From contig JAGBGB010000054.1 in the NCBI GenBank assembly GCA_017936205.1, positions 1 through 16,482 of the forward strand: DNA of 16,482 nt, given 5' to 3'. The notes beneath the pieces are model-generated. The model was not told the origin of the DNA and did not search any database. It saw nothing but the letters and a program-made list of their open reading frames with translations. This stretch comes from Oscillospiraceae bacterium (lineage in GTDB: Bacteria > Bacillota > Clostridia > Oscillospirales > Oscillospiraceae). Positions 8,001 to 13,945 of the stretch are shown in pieces (positions within the stretch are counted from its first letter, which is position 1; each line of letters opens with the position of its first letter). Made by a program: the position numbers and the translations under genes.

Positions 8001-9933
8001 AAACCACTCTCAACTCCTTATCCATTTCGCTCACAACCAGACGGATCCGCTGGCTGTGGCACTGTTGCAGATCGGTCACACTCTCCGCATTGTCGATGAA
8101 CAGAGGCACACTTACCCCATAGGCAGCGGACAGCGTATTGATTATATCCAACCCCATGTTCACCTTCTCCGAGGTGCTTGCATAATCATAGGGGACTCCA
8201 TTTTCTCGCTTGACTACATCGCAGCGATCCTCTATGCCGCCGTTAGCCTGTACCCGATGGAGTCGGAAGCGAGTAGCCCTGAACAGATCGTTTACCGCAT
8301 CCTCCACAAAGGTGGTCTTATATCTGCTGTAGACCTCCATGAGATACAGCAGCTTTACCACACGATCCAACTGCTCTGCTGCCTTCCGAGCATCTGCGCG
8401 GAGGGTCTCGATTCGCTTCTTTGTGTATGCAAGAACAGACTCCTTCGCCAGAATCTCGTCAGCCTCACGGATCTGAGCCTTACATTCTCTAAGCTCGTCC
8501 TCTAACTTCCGGCGAACAGTAGCAGTGGAATTATTCAGGTCAAACTGTTCGCTGTTTAGACCGTTGATCTGCTCCGTCAGCGCTGCTCTCCGTTCTGCGT
8601 AGCCTTCCATGTCCACCGGCTCCACACGGCTCTGCTCTGCCTGAGCGATCTGCTGTCGTAACTGCTCCAGCTCCTGCTCCATATCATGAACCTCCTGCTT
8701 GGTTGCCTCATAACGCTCTTCAGCCAGAGCCACACTTTCCTTGAGGGCATCTGCGCTCTTCTTGATCTGATCCAGCCGAGCCTTCTTCCCCTCTGCCCAA
8801 GAGTCTTTGGCTACCTGAAGCTGCAGTGCAGGCAGGCTCTGGCCACAGGTTGGGCACAGCTCTGAGCCGTTGTAGCTCTCCCCATTCACAGCGATCCACT
8901 GATTCCGATGCTCTGCGATCTTCTCATTCGAGGAGGCGATGTATCTCAGCTCCATCTGCATGGCGTTGTTCTTGTTGACCAGACGGTTGTTCAGACTGTT
9001 CATGCGCAGATTCAGCCCAAGGACATCCACTGTCCCGGTCAGCTGATTCTTGCGATACAGCTCATTCTCGCGATCCAGCGAGTCTCTGTCCAGCATCAGC
9101 TCACGGATCTTCAAAGCGATTTCCTGCACACGGCTGTTCTGATCCAGACCCATGATCTGCTGAGAAAGCTGCTCCATCTGTGCTTCCATCACAGCTCTGC
9201 GTGTCCTTGCTCCCTCGAAGTCATGAGCAGCAAAATCAGCAACGGTCTTCTCGTCTTCGCTGATTCGGGCAGGCAAGGTCTTGTCGCTTTCAGAAAACGC
9301 TTTTTTCTCTGCAAGCAGCTTCTTCTTCAGATCCTCTATGCTCAGATTGCCCATAGCCTCCAAGATGGGCTTGAACTGCTCGTCCGTAGCTAAGATCATA
9401 CGGTCATCGTTGACTCCTGCCAAACGGAACAGAACCTCACGGCGCTGTCTCCAACCAAGCTTGCTTGCAAAATAGCCCAGAGAGGTCAGCATTACAAAAG
9501 CTTCCTCATCCACCAGCGCACGAACTCTATCTTGGAAGGCATTGGCCTTCATGGGAACTCCGTTAATGAAGTACTCGGAAGTATTTCCGCTGTATGTAGC
9601 CTTAGAGTCACCACGCTTGGTAGTCCAGATCTCCTTAAGGGTTTTCTGCAGGGACAGCTCCTCTCCATTTACCAGCAATACCGCCTCAACAGAGGTCAAA
9701 GCATCATGGTTCAGAACTTCTCCATCAACGCCCAGAGGCTTGGTAAACTCACTGTCTCCGCTTCCAAGACTGCTCTTGTTAAAGAGAAGCCATGTCAGGG
9801 CATCATATACGCTGCTCTTGCCGGAGTGGTTCCGACCATAAATAGAAGCGTTCCCGCCGTTAAAGTCCAAGGTCAGTGCCTTGTGGCACTTAAAGTTTTC
9901 CAAAGAAAGCCGCTTAATCTTAATTTCAGTCAT
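7990..9933 (-). CDS. Rad50/SbcC-like AAA ATPase with zinc hook
   Basis: The 647-residue product is an SMC/Rad50-type ATPase. Walker A GRNHSGKS is at 33-40. Long coiled-coil segments run at about 200-350 and 375-530, meeting at a zinc-hook motif CPTC at 360-363. A signature-like STSEKVNMG is at 586-594 and a Walker B LFIDNAES at 611-618. It is short for Rad50, as usual for phage versions. Such proteins tether or process DNA ends with a nuclease partner. No Mre11/SbcD-type nuclease is visible here, but an MBL-fold enzyme lies two genes downstream. AGGAGG is 8 nt before the ATG. The gene opens the replication block after a 167-nt gap that carries the convergent small-RNA locus. Confidence 0.9.
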   Translation of the reverse strand: MTEIKIKRLSLENFKCHKALTLDFNGGNASIYGRNHSGKSSVYDALTWLLFNKSSLGSGDSEFTKPLGVDGEVLNHDALTSVEAVLLVNGEELSLQKTLKEIWTTKRGDSKATYSGNTSEYFINGVPMKANAFQDRVRALVDEEAFVMLTSLGYFASKLGWRQRREVLFRLAGVNDDRMILATDEQFKPILEAMGNLSIEDLKKKLLAEKKAFSESDKTLPARISEDEKTVADFAAHDFEGARTRRAVMEAQMEQLSQQIMGLDQNSRVQEIALKIRELMLDRDSLDRENELYRKNQLTGTVDVLGLNLRMNSLNNRLVNKNNAMQMELRYIASSNEKIAEHRNQWIAVNGESYNGSELCPTCGQSLPALQLQVAKDSWAEGKKARLDQIKKSADALKESVALAEERYEATKQEVHDMEQELEQLRQQIAQAEQSRVEPVDMEGYAERRAALTEQINGLNSEQFDLNNSTATVRRKLEDELRECKAQIREADEILAKESVLAYTKKRIETLRADARKAAEQLDRVVKLLYLMEVYSRYKTTFVEDAVNDLFRATRFRLHRVQANGGIEDRCDVVKRENGVPYDYASTSEKVNMGLDIINTLSAAYGVSVPLFIDNAESVTDLQQCHSQRIRLVVSEMDKELRVVYET

Positions 9934-9993
9934 TTCTTATCCTCCTTTTCATGAACTGAAACGAATTTATTTATGAATCTTTTCATTGCAGAC

Positions 9994-10022
9994 TTGACTT
10001 GCTATTTTCTATCTTGTAAAAT
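9994..10022 (+). promoter_or_regulatory. Strong sigma-A type promoter, rightward (small RNA)
   Basis: TTGACT (9994-9999), a 17-bp spacer, then TAAAAT (10017-10022): each box is one mismatch from consensus at ideal spacing, with A/T-rich DNA upstream. It points right, against the surrounding leftward operon. The predicted start is near 10029. No rightward gene follows, only hairpins and a terminator. Confidence 0.75.
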
Positions 10023-10024
10023 AG
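10002..10024. promoter_or_regulatory. Dyad overlapping the small-RNA promoter (possible operator)
   Basis: CTATTTT (10002-10008) and its exact complement AAAATAG (10018-10024) flank 9 bp and cover the spacer end and the -10 box. A 7-bp perfect half-site at this place is typical of an operator. It differs from the repressor operators at 12.1 kb, so another regulator would be needed. Confidence 0.4.
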
Positions 10025-10028
10025 AGGC

Positions 10029-10158
10029 GTCACGGTCCCTGTGACACCTTGATCTGCTGTGCTTGCACCACATCAGATCCCTGAGTTTGTAGTTACAGAC
10101 TCATTTAATCCTCGCCCCTGTCGATGCTTCCCCATCGGCAGGGGACTTTTCGTTTTTT
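10029..10158 (+). ncRNA. Predicted phage small RNA, about 130 nt
   Basis: Between the rightward promoter and an intrinsic terminator there is no meaningful open frame, but there are four consecutive hairpins. H1 is GTCAC/GTGAC at 10029-10045. H2 is GATCTG-x-TGTG paired with CACA-x-CAGATC at 10051-10079, with a 7-nt loop. H3 is TGAGTTTGT paired with ACAGACTCA, closed by A/T, at 10082-10103. H4 is the terminator at 10115-10144. H3 and H4 each contain one mismatch in DNA that is a U.G pair only in the plus-strand RNA, whereas the opposite strand would have A.C, which supports plus-strand transcription. The RNA is antisense to the last ~58 bp of the small gene at 10101-10331 and convergent with the operon. 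No known RNA family is recognised; function unknown. Confidence 0.65.
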
Positions 10159-10331
10159 CGGCACCAAGCCGGTCTATGTACTGACGGATGCTGCAATATA
10201 GCAGGATGGTTCTCGATAGTTCTTCTCTTGGATCCGAAAGCTCCATGCAGACAGATCTCTGTTATGCTTCCGTCTGCCTCAGGTCTGGCAGCCAGCATCT
10301 TGCATCCGGCACAGGTCTCATAAATGCCCAT
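10101..10331 (-). CDS. Small Cys-containing early protein (76 aa)
   Basis: The product begins MGIYETCAGCKML and has cysteines at 7, 10, 28 and 58, a possible metal site. The frame is open to 10394, but GAGGAG lies 8 nt before the ATG at 10331, which overlaps the preceding stop by 14 nt, so this start is preferred. The C-terminal residues (SPADGEASTGARIK) are encoded by the DNA that forms the plus-strand terminator hairpin. The tail sequence may therefore be shaped by the RNA rather than by protein function. No family recognised. Confidence 0.6.
   Translation of the reverse strand: MGIYETCAGCKMLAARPEADGSITEICLHGAFGSKRRTIENHPAILQHPSVHRPAWCRKNEKSPADGEASTGARIK
10115..10158 (+). terminator. Intrinsic terminator of the predicted small RNA
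   Basis: CCCCTG-T-CGATG (10115-10126) pairs with CATCG-G-CAGGGG (10133-10144). This gives a 12-bp stem with one U.G pair and a 6-nt loop, followed by AC, TTTT, CG and TTTTTT to 10158. The T-tract is on the plus strand only. It lies inside the 3' end of a minus-strand gene, so its presence is best explained by a rightward transcript. Confidence 0.75.
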
Positions 10332-10704
10332 TGAAAAACTCCTCCGATTTCGTCCGTCCCTTTCTGCGATACCTGCACCGTCCGGTAGGTACACAGGGCT
10401 GAGGAAACGGGCAGTAAGCCATACAGCCCTTCACTCGCATCTCTTTCAGCTCCGGCATTACCCGGAACAGCTCTTCCCACGGAGCAGGACAGGTTCCGGC
10501 TTCGTATCTGGAAACAGCAGATACAGAACAATAGATTTTTCGTGCAAGTCTCTCCTGCGACCAGCCCCTCCGCATTCGGGCAATGGTGATCACTCGCTGT
10601 TTCTTCTCCAAACAGCCTCGAAGGCTCTCATATCGTGCCTTCTGCTTCTCGCTCCGGAGCTTTGCCTGAGTCTTCCGAACCTTTACAGGCTTCCGCTTCT
10701 TCAC
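10318..10704 (-). CDS. XRE-type helix-turn-helix protein with C-terminal Cys cluster
   Basis: The product is about 128 residues from GTG 10704. A very basic N-terminus (KKRKPVKVRKTQAKLRSEKQKAR) precedes a helix-turn-helix of Cro/XRE type near 36-90 (RMRRGWSQERLARKIYCSVSAVSRYEAG). A Cys-rich tail follows (CMAYCPFPQPC, GRC). The region before 10704 can be read back to a TTG at 10743, but the GTG 5 nt after the previous stop (10709) is simpler. No strong ribosome site is visible for either, so coupling to the upstream gene is likely. It probably binds DNA and is the second regulator in the operon after the Cro-like gene. It is a candidate to act on the unusual promoter at 9994-10022, though that is only inference. 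Confidence 0.7.
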   Translation of the reverse strand: MKKRKPVKVRKTQAKLRSEKQKARYESLRGCLEKKQRVITIARMRRGWSQERLARKIYCSVSAVSRYEAGTCPAPWEELFRVMPELKEMRVKGCMAYCPFPQPCVPTGRCRYRRKGRTKSEEFFNGHL

Positions 10705-10708
10705 GGCT

Positions 10709-11086
10709 CTATTCGCGACCACAGACAGCCAAATAGCAGCCAAGGATCAGCAGAACAACAGGTGCAATCGCCGACCACCAAGGTCCATAGCTCACACAAG
10801 CAGCAGCGGAGGCAGTACAGCCAAAAGCGAACAGACACATAAGCCCCAGCTTCCCTGCAAAGATCCAGGCAGCTCTTCGGCCTGCAATACGCTGATCCTC
10901 CAGCTCCTTCAAGCGCCGGATCTCTCCCTGACATAGCTCCAGCTGCTCCTGCAGTCGTTCCTGCAGCAACTTCTTTTCTTCTCTCTCAAAGTTCAACTCC
11001 GATCTGGCATTGAACAGCTTCAAGAGAATGTCGTTGTAGGGATTGACAGGAGGCAACTGCCCCTTTTTCCCTGCATTTTTCTTCAT
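10709..11086 (-). CDS. Coiled-coil small membrane protein
   Basis: The product is about 125 residues. A soluble N-terminal part carries a charged coiled coil at about 25-70 (FEREEKKLLQERLQEQLEL, RRLKELEDQR). Two hydrophobic spans follow (AWIFAGKLGLMCLFAFGC; SAIAPVVLLILGCYLAVC), predicting a membrane hairpin with the coiled coil in the cytoplasm. ATG 11086 is the conservative start. A TTG at 11092 has AAAGGA at better spacing (7 nt) and would add two residues. No family is recognised. Confidence 0.6.
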   Translation of the reverse strand: MKKNAGKKGQLPPVNPYNDILLKLFNARSELNFEREEKKLLQERLQEQLELCQGEIRRLKELEDQRIAGRRAAWIFAGKLGLMCLFAFGCTASAAACVSYGPWWSAIAPVVLLILGCYLAVCGRE

Positions 11087-11120
11087 AATCAAATCACGGT
11101 CCTTTCATTTTTTGTTTGCT

Positions 11121-11138
11121 CCGGCAAGTTACCGGCAA
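11121..11138. repeat. Short direct repeat CCGGCAA x2
   Basis: CCGGCAA occurs at 11121-11127 and 11132-11138, separated by GTTA, in the 80-nt gap between two leftward genes. It could be a small regulatory site. No promoter is seen with it. Confidence 0.3.
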
Positions 11139-11173
11139 ATTAACCACTCTACAAAAAAGCTTTGATATCTCAC

Positions 11174-11410
11174 CTACTCCTCAGTACAGATCCTGCCTAC
11201 GATCCCATCTTGCCGTGGTCGAATGTCTCCACCATGGGCACAGGTCAAGAAATCTATTAAATTCGGGTAGTAGATCAGCATTTTACATCCTGCTTTTCGC
11301 ACAGGCACTACGCCGGATCTGACCCAACGGCGTAAGCTGAACTCAGACACCGGCAAGCCCTCTGTTTTCGCTCGCTGGACAGCCTCTTTGATCGTCATCA
11401 CATCTGCCAA
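11174..11410 (-). CDS. Excisionase-like winged HTH DNA-binding protein
   Basis: The 78-residue product reads TIKEAVQRAKTEGLPVSEFSLRRWVRSGVVPVRKAGCKMLIYYPNLIDFL. This is the helix-turn-wing pattern of small MerR-like/Xis DNA-binding proteins (helix pair, SLRRWVRSG recognition helix, KMLIYYPNL wing). It probably bends DNA at the attachment site or regulates early genes; excisionase is the usual label. The start is probably TTG 11410: AGGAGG is 8 nt before it, while the first ATG (11398) is 20 nt away. The gene is third or fourth in the leftward operon, so it would be made on induction, as expected for Xis. Confidence 0.75.
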   Translation of the reverse strand: MADVMTIKEAVQRAKTEGLPVSEFSLRRWVRSGVVPVRKAGCKMLIYYPNLIDFLTCAHGGDIRPRQDGIVGRICTEE

Positions 11411-11431
11411 TCACTTCACCTCCTTACTCCT

Positions 11432-11602
11432 CTAATCGTTCCCAAGCTCGCCCTTGTGAACGATCTCAATACAGCGGATAGCCTCTTTTAACGCTTCTGC
11501 ATAAGCATCAATGAAAATTACATTCGGGCACTTCCCACCTGCCTGCTGCTTATGCTCACATATCAGTCTGCTAAAACTCCGTTTCCAGAAATTCTGGGTC
11601 AC
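11432..11602 (-). CDS. Possible small overlapping gene (56 aa)
   Basis: A minus-strand frame runs from GTG 11602 to TAG 11432 and fills the gap between two genes. Its last codons lie 8 nt before the AGGAGG of the excisionase-like gene. The product would read LICEHKQQAGGKCPNVIFIDAYAEALKEAIR, with a good amphipathic helix and two possible ligand groups (C..H and C). It overlaps the upstream gene by 32 nt, and its GTG start has only a weak ribosome site (GAG). No family recognised. Confidence 0.4.
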   Translation of the reverse strand: MTQNFWKRSFSRLICEHKQQAGGKCPNVIFIDAYAEALKEAIRCIEIVHKGELGND

Positions 11603-11795
11603 TAAGCAGCTCGATGGTCACACCGGCTTCAGCAAGCCGTCTGCCGGCCTTTTCCTGCTGTCGCAGGTGGTACAGATACATTCTCCGCTTTTTCTTAACA
11701 CGGCCGTACTTAGCTGCCAGCTTCACGAACTCCGAACTCTGCAGCTCCTGAATCTCCTGTTCTACTTGTTCATCAGAAATAATTTCTCTTGCCAC
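11571..11795 (-). CDS. Small conserved phage protein (74 aa)
   Basis: The product begins MAREIISDEQVEQEIQELQ and continues VKLAAKYGRVKKKRRMYLYHLRQQEKAGRRL. It is a short, highly charged all-helical protein of a type I recognise from clostridial prophage early regions, with no known function. A GTG at 11804 is also in frame. AGGGGG lies 8 nt before the GTG at 11795, and MAREIISDEQ is the family-like start, so I choose 11795. It could be a nucleic-acid-binding or adaptor protein. Confidence 0.7.
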   Translation of the reverse strand: MAREIISDEQVEQEIQELQSSEFVKLAAKYGRVKKKRRMYLYHLRQQEKAGRRLAEAGVTIELLSDPEFLETEF

Positions 11796-11842
11796 AGTTT
11801 CCACCCCCTTCCATTCTCAGAGCAGCCCACCCGGTTGCTCTT

Positions 11843-12067
11843 TTAATTTGAAACATTGGTATTAGTTGGGGGCTTAGGTTCCAAGAAAGCATCTACGCCC
11901 AGCCCTAATGCCCAGCATATATTCTCGTATTCGGTAAAAGTAAGTTTTCGCTTGCCATTAAGGGCAAGACTGAGAGCTGCTGGCTTGATTCTGCACTTTG
12001 AACTCAGAAAAGCCTGAGAGATTCCCTTAGAATCAAGATAACCCTTTATTTTCATTCCTGTTTCCAT
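11843..12067 (-). CDS. Cro-like XRE regulator
   Basis: The 74-residue product has a Cro/XRE helix-turn-helix: MKIKGYLDSKGISQAFLSSKCRIKPAALSLALNGKRKLTFTEYENICWALG. It is the first gene leftward from the operator region and divergent from the S24 repressor, the standard position of Cro. ATG 12067 is chosen because GGAGG is 7 nt upstream; the frame's earlier codons overlap the promoter and operators. It probably binds the same 19-bp operators and turns down repressor synthesis during lytic growth. Confidence 0.85.
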   Translation of the reverse strand: METGMKIKGYLDSKGISQAFLSSKCRIKPAALSLALNGKRKLTFTEYENICWALGLGVDAFLEPKPPTNTNVSN

Positions 12068-12080
12068 ATCATCACCTCCA

Positions 12081-12099
12081 ATTCCAAGAATCTTGGAAT
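12081..12099. promoter_or_regulatory. Operator 1 (repressor/Cro site)
   Basis: ATTCCAAG-AAT-CTTGGAAT is a perfect 8+3+8 dyad. It lies just downstream of the leftward start point and upstream of the Cro-like ribosome site. It is the best copy of the three related sites. Confidence 0.8.
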
Positions 12100-12107
12100 C
12101 TGTATAT

Positions 12108-12136
12108 ATAATAATCCAATAATCTTGGAATGTCAA
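12108..12136 (-). promoter_or_regulatory. Leftward early promoter (PR-like)
   Basis: On the minus strand TTGACA (12136-12131), a 17-bp spacer and TATTAT (12113-12108) form a near-consensus sigma-A promoter. The predicted start is near 12101 and the Cro-like ATG is 34 nt further on. Operator 2 fills the spacer and operator 1 lies at the start of the transcript, so a bound repressor would block RNA polymerase. This promoter probably drives the whole leftward operon. Confidence 0.85.
12113..12131. promoter_or_regulatory. Operator 2 (repressor/Cro site)
   Basis: AATCCAATAATCTTGGAAT matches operator 1 at 17 of 19 positions. It lies almost exactly between the -35 and -10 boxes of the leftward promoter. 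Its centre is 32 bp from that of operator 1, about three helical turns. Confidence 0.8.
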
Positions 12137-12152
12137 TAGCTATTCGAAAAAT

Positions 12153-12171
12153 ATTTCAAGATTTTTGGAAT
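12153..12171. promoter_or_regulatory. Operator 3 (repressor/Cro site)
   Basis: ATTTCAAGATTTTTGGAAT matches operator 1 at 16 of 19 positions. Its centre is 40 bp from that of operator 2 and it lies just upstream of the rightward repressor promoter, where it could autoregulate the repressor. A weaker half-site (TCCAAAATCT) follows at 12186-12195. Confidence 0.7.
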
Positions 12172-12176
12172 TTCTA

Positions 12177-12203
12177 TTTACAAAATCCAAAATCTATGAT
12201 AAT
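12177..12203 (+). promoter_or_regulatory. Rightward repressor promoter (PRM-like, approximate)
   Basis: TTTACA (12177-12182) and GATAAT (12198-12203) are each one mismatch from consensus, but the spacer is only 15 bp; TATGAT (12195-12200) is an alternative -10. The repressor ribosome site GAGGAGG follows at 12220-12226. Confidence 0.45.
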
Positions 12204-12236
12204 CTTTATTTAACAAATATGAGGAGGCGATCATAA

Positions 12237-12860
12237 ATGTCTATCTATTTTGGTGATAAGATAAAAGATGCAAGAAAAGCCGCTGGGCTAACCCAGCGGC
12301 AATTGGCTGATAAAATTGGCGTTTCTAATACTTCTATAAGCAATTGGGAAAAAAATTTAAGCCGGCCCGATCCGGATACCATTCAGCATCTCTGCTGGGC
12401 CTTGAATGTACAACCTAACTATTTCTTCTCAGTCGAAAACTCCACAACAATTCCCGATAACATCATCCCCATGCCAGAAATGCGGCAGATCCCTCTGATC
12501 GGCACCATCGCCTGCGGTCAGCCGATCCTTGCCGATGAGCATATTGAGGCCTATGTAGATGTTCCCCGGAACATCAAAGCAGACTATGCTCTCACCTGCA
12601 AAGGAGATTCCATGATCAATGCCAGGATCTTCCCCGGAGACATCGTCTATATCCGCCAGCAGGACCAGGTGGAAAACGGTGAGATTGCCGCTGTTCTGAT
12701 CGACAACGAAGCCACTCTAAAGCGGATCCGCCTCTACGACGATCACATTGTTCTGGAGCCGGAGAACCCCCAATACCGCCCCCTCTCCTACTGGGGAGAA
12801 GAAATGAACCACCTCCGCATCCTCGGCAAAGCCGTAGCCTTCACCAGCTCTATACGTTAG
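12237..12860 (+). CDS. LexA/CI-like S24 phage repressor
   Basis: The 207-residue product has an N-terminal XRE helix-turn-helix (about 8-60: AGLTQRQLADKIGVSNTSISNWEKN). The C-terminal S24 peptidase domain has a self-cleavage site Cys93-Gly94 (IACGQPI), nucleophile Ser125 (CKGDSM) and general base Lys162 (EATLKRI). It represses the early promoter in the lysogen and should cleave itself after SOS/RecA activation. GAGGAGG lies about 10 nt before the ATG. The first third of the gene is AT-rich with repeated AAA/ATA codons; from about 12,430 the coding DNA becomes clearly GC-richer. That fits a domain swap that replaced the DNA-recognition half along with the AT-rich operators. It is divergent from the Cro-like gene. 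Confidence 0.92.
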   Translation: MSIYFGDKIKDARKAAGLTQRQLADKIGVSNTSISNWEKNLSRPDPDTIQHLCWALNVQPNYFFSVENSTTIPDNIIPMPEMRQIPLIGTIACGQPILADEHIEAYVDVPRNIKADYALTCKGDSMINARIFPGDIVYIRQQDQVENGEIAAVLIDNEATLKRIRLYDDHIVLEPENPQYRPLSYWGEEMNHLRILGKAVAFTSSIR

Positions 12861-12865
12861 CATTT

Positions 12866-13918
12866 ATGCCTTTTATTGATGATGCCATGAACAGAAGGAA
12901 TTTATCATCTTCTTTCATACTGATTATTCTTCTCATTTTATTGATAATCCCCGTTTCTGCATACACAGGAAACGGAGGAACAACCGTTTATGTAACCGAA
13001 ACTGGAGGAAGATATCACGCCAGCAATTGTGGCTCCTTATGGAGTAGTAAAATCTCAATAAAACTAGAAGATGCGATCATCGATGGATATACACGATGTG
13101 ATAGATGTAACCCGCCTGTCTATACAGGCACTGCTAAGCCCGGAGAGACAAGAGAAGTACACAGCGGTGGTGATTCTAACACTACTCGTAATACTATAAC
13201 CGACAGTAAAAACGATAGTTCAGCGGTTGCTCCCCAACGCGGTTCCAACTCCAACAAGTTAGCCATTGTCTCCAAACAAATTTGTCTTTTCATATTTCTC
13301 TATATTCCATGTGGTCTGATTTTGTGCAGCGTTGTATATAATACAGGTACATCTTTTCTCGCCAAAACTACTCTGTATAAAAAACTCCTTTTGAAACGTC
13401 GGAAAAAGCAATTATATGAGGATGTTTCAATATTTTTATTACGCTACCAAAAATACATGGAATTTCGCAGTAGCCCCCAATACGCTGCGCTTTGCAAAAT
13501 ACACAAAGATAAATCCTCACGCCTAAAGCTCTTGCTAAGTGCTCATGATTGCGAATTCGGTGAAGACGGAAAACTCAGAAACATAAATTCTGTGATTGGA
13601 TACGGCAAAGATTTTACTATTTACCGTGGCAGTAGTTGTTATCACTCTCATAATTGTCAGTACGCAGTCGGATTATACATTCACTTATTGGAACGGTCAT
13701 ATAGATTGCGCCCATGCAGCAAATGCTGCCCGCCGATACAAAAACCATGGATGCAAGAATGTATAAATCTTCGCAAAGAGATTTCTGAAATTGAGCATGT
13801 TATATACTTCCCTTTAAAGGAAGATAAAAGCACTACAAAAACTCCTTTATCTATACTCCAAGATCTCTGCAGAATACAAGAAAAACTACATCACCAAATG
13901 TCACGAAAAATAAGATAA
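12866..13918 (+). CDS. Accessory membrane protein with two H-x3-C / C-x2-C motifs
   Basis: The 350-residue product has a signal-anchor or signal peptide at about 16-33 (FILIILLILLIIPVSA) and a second hydrophobic span at about 139-158. Two similar motifs are visible. Copy 1 is YHASNC at 50-55, then CDRCNPP at 78-84. Copy 2 is YHSHNC at 259-264, then CSKCCPP at 284-290. Each is H-x3-C, 19-22 residues, C-x2-C, then Pro-Pro, which would suit a Zn(Cys3His) site. Copy 1 is preceded by VYVTETGGRYH, a pattern I associate with secreted proteins and nucleases. The topology puts copy 1 outside or in the signal-anchor loop and copy 2 in the cytoplasm. The gene starts 5 nt after the repressor stop without a visible ribosome site (ATG 12887 is no better), and is more AT-rich than its neighbours. 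Its lysogeny-module position suggests expression in the lysogen, perhaps for exclusion or defence. Function unknown. Confidence 0.75.
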   Translation: MPFIDDAMNRRNLSSSFILIILLILLIIPVSAYTGNGGTTVYVTETGGRYHASNCGSLWSSKISIKLEDAIIDGYTRCDRCNPPVYTGTAKPGETREVHSGGDSNTTRNTITDSKNDSSAVAPQRGSNSNKLAIVSKQICLFIFLYIPCGLILCSVVYNTGTSFLAKTTLYKKLLLKRRKKQLYEDVSIFLLRYQKYMEFRSSPQYAALCKIHKDKSSRLKLLLSAHDCEFGEDGKLRNINSVIGYGKDFTIYRGSSCYHSHNCQYAVGLYIHLLERSYRLRPCSKCCPPIQKPWMQECINLRKEISEIEHVIYFPLKEDKSTTKTPLSILQDLCRIQEKLHHQMSRKIR

Positions 13919-13933
13919 CAATAATTGTTTTTT
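13917..13933 (+). terminator. Weak AT-only terminator-like hairpin
   Basis: AACAAT-a-ATTGTT runs into TTTTTT immediately after the accessory gene stop. The stem is A/T only, so termination would be weak at best. Confidence 0.3.
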
Positions 13934-13945
13934 GAGTTGGCTATC

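Noticed and set aside
7200..8099. Long plus-strand open frame (299 codons) opposite the DUF669-like gene
   Set aside because: Composition is rich in His, Cys, Arg and Leu, has no ribosome site, and mirrors the opposite coding strand; a shadow frame.
10029..10048. GTCAC...GTGAC start resembling a type I-C CRISPR repeat
   Set aside because: Single copy, no repeat-spacer periodicity and no cas genes; the hairpin fits the small-RNA model.
10101..10394. Longer 97-residue version of the small Cys gene
   Set aside because: The extra N-terminal codons overlap the HTH gene by a further 63 nt, while GAGGAG at proper spacing supports the start at 10331.
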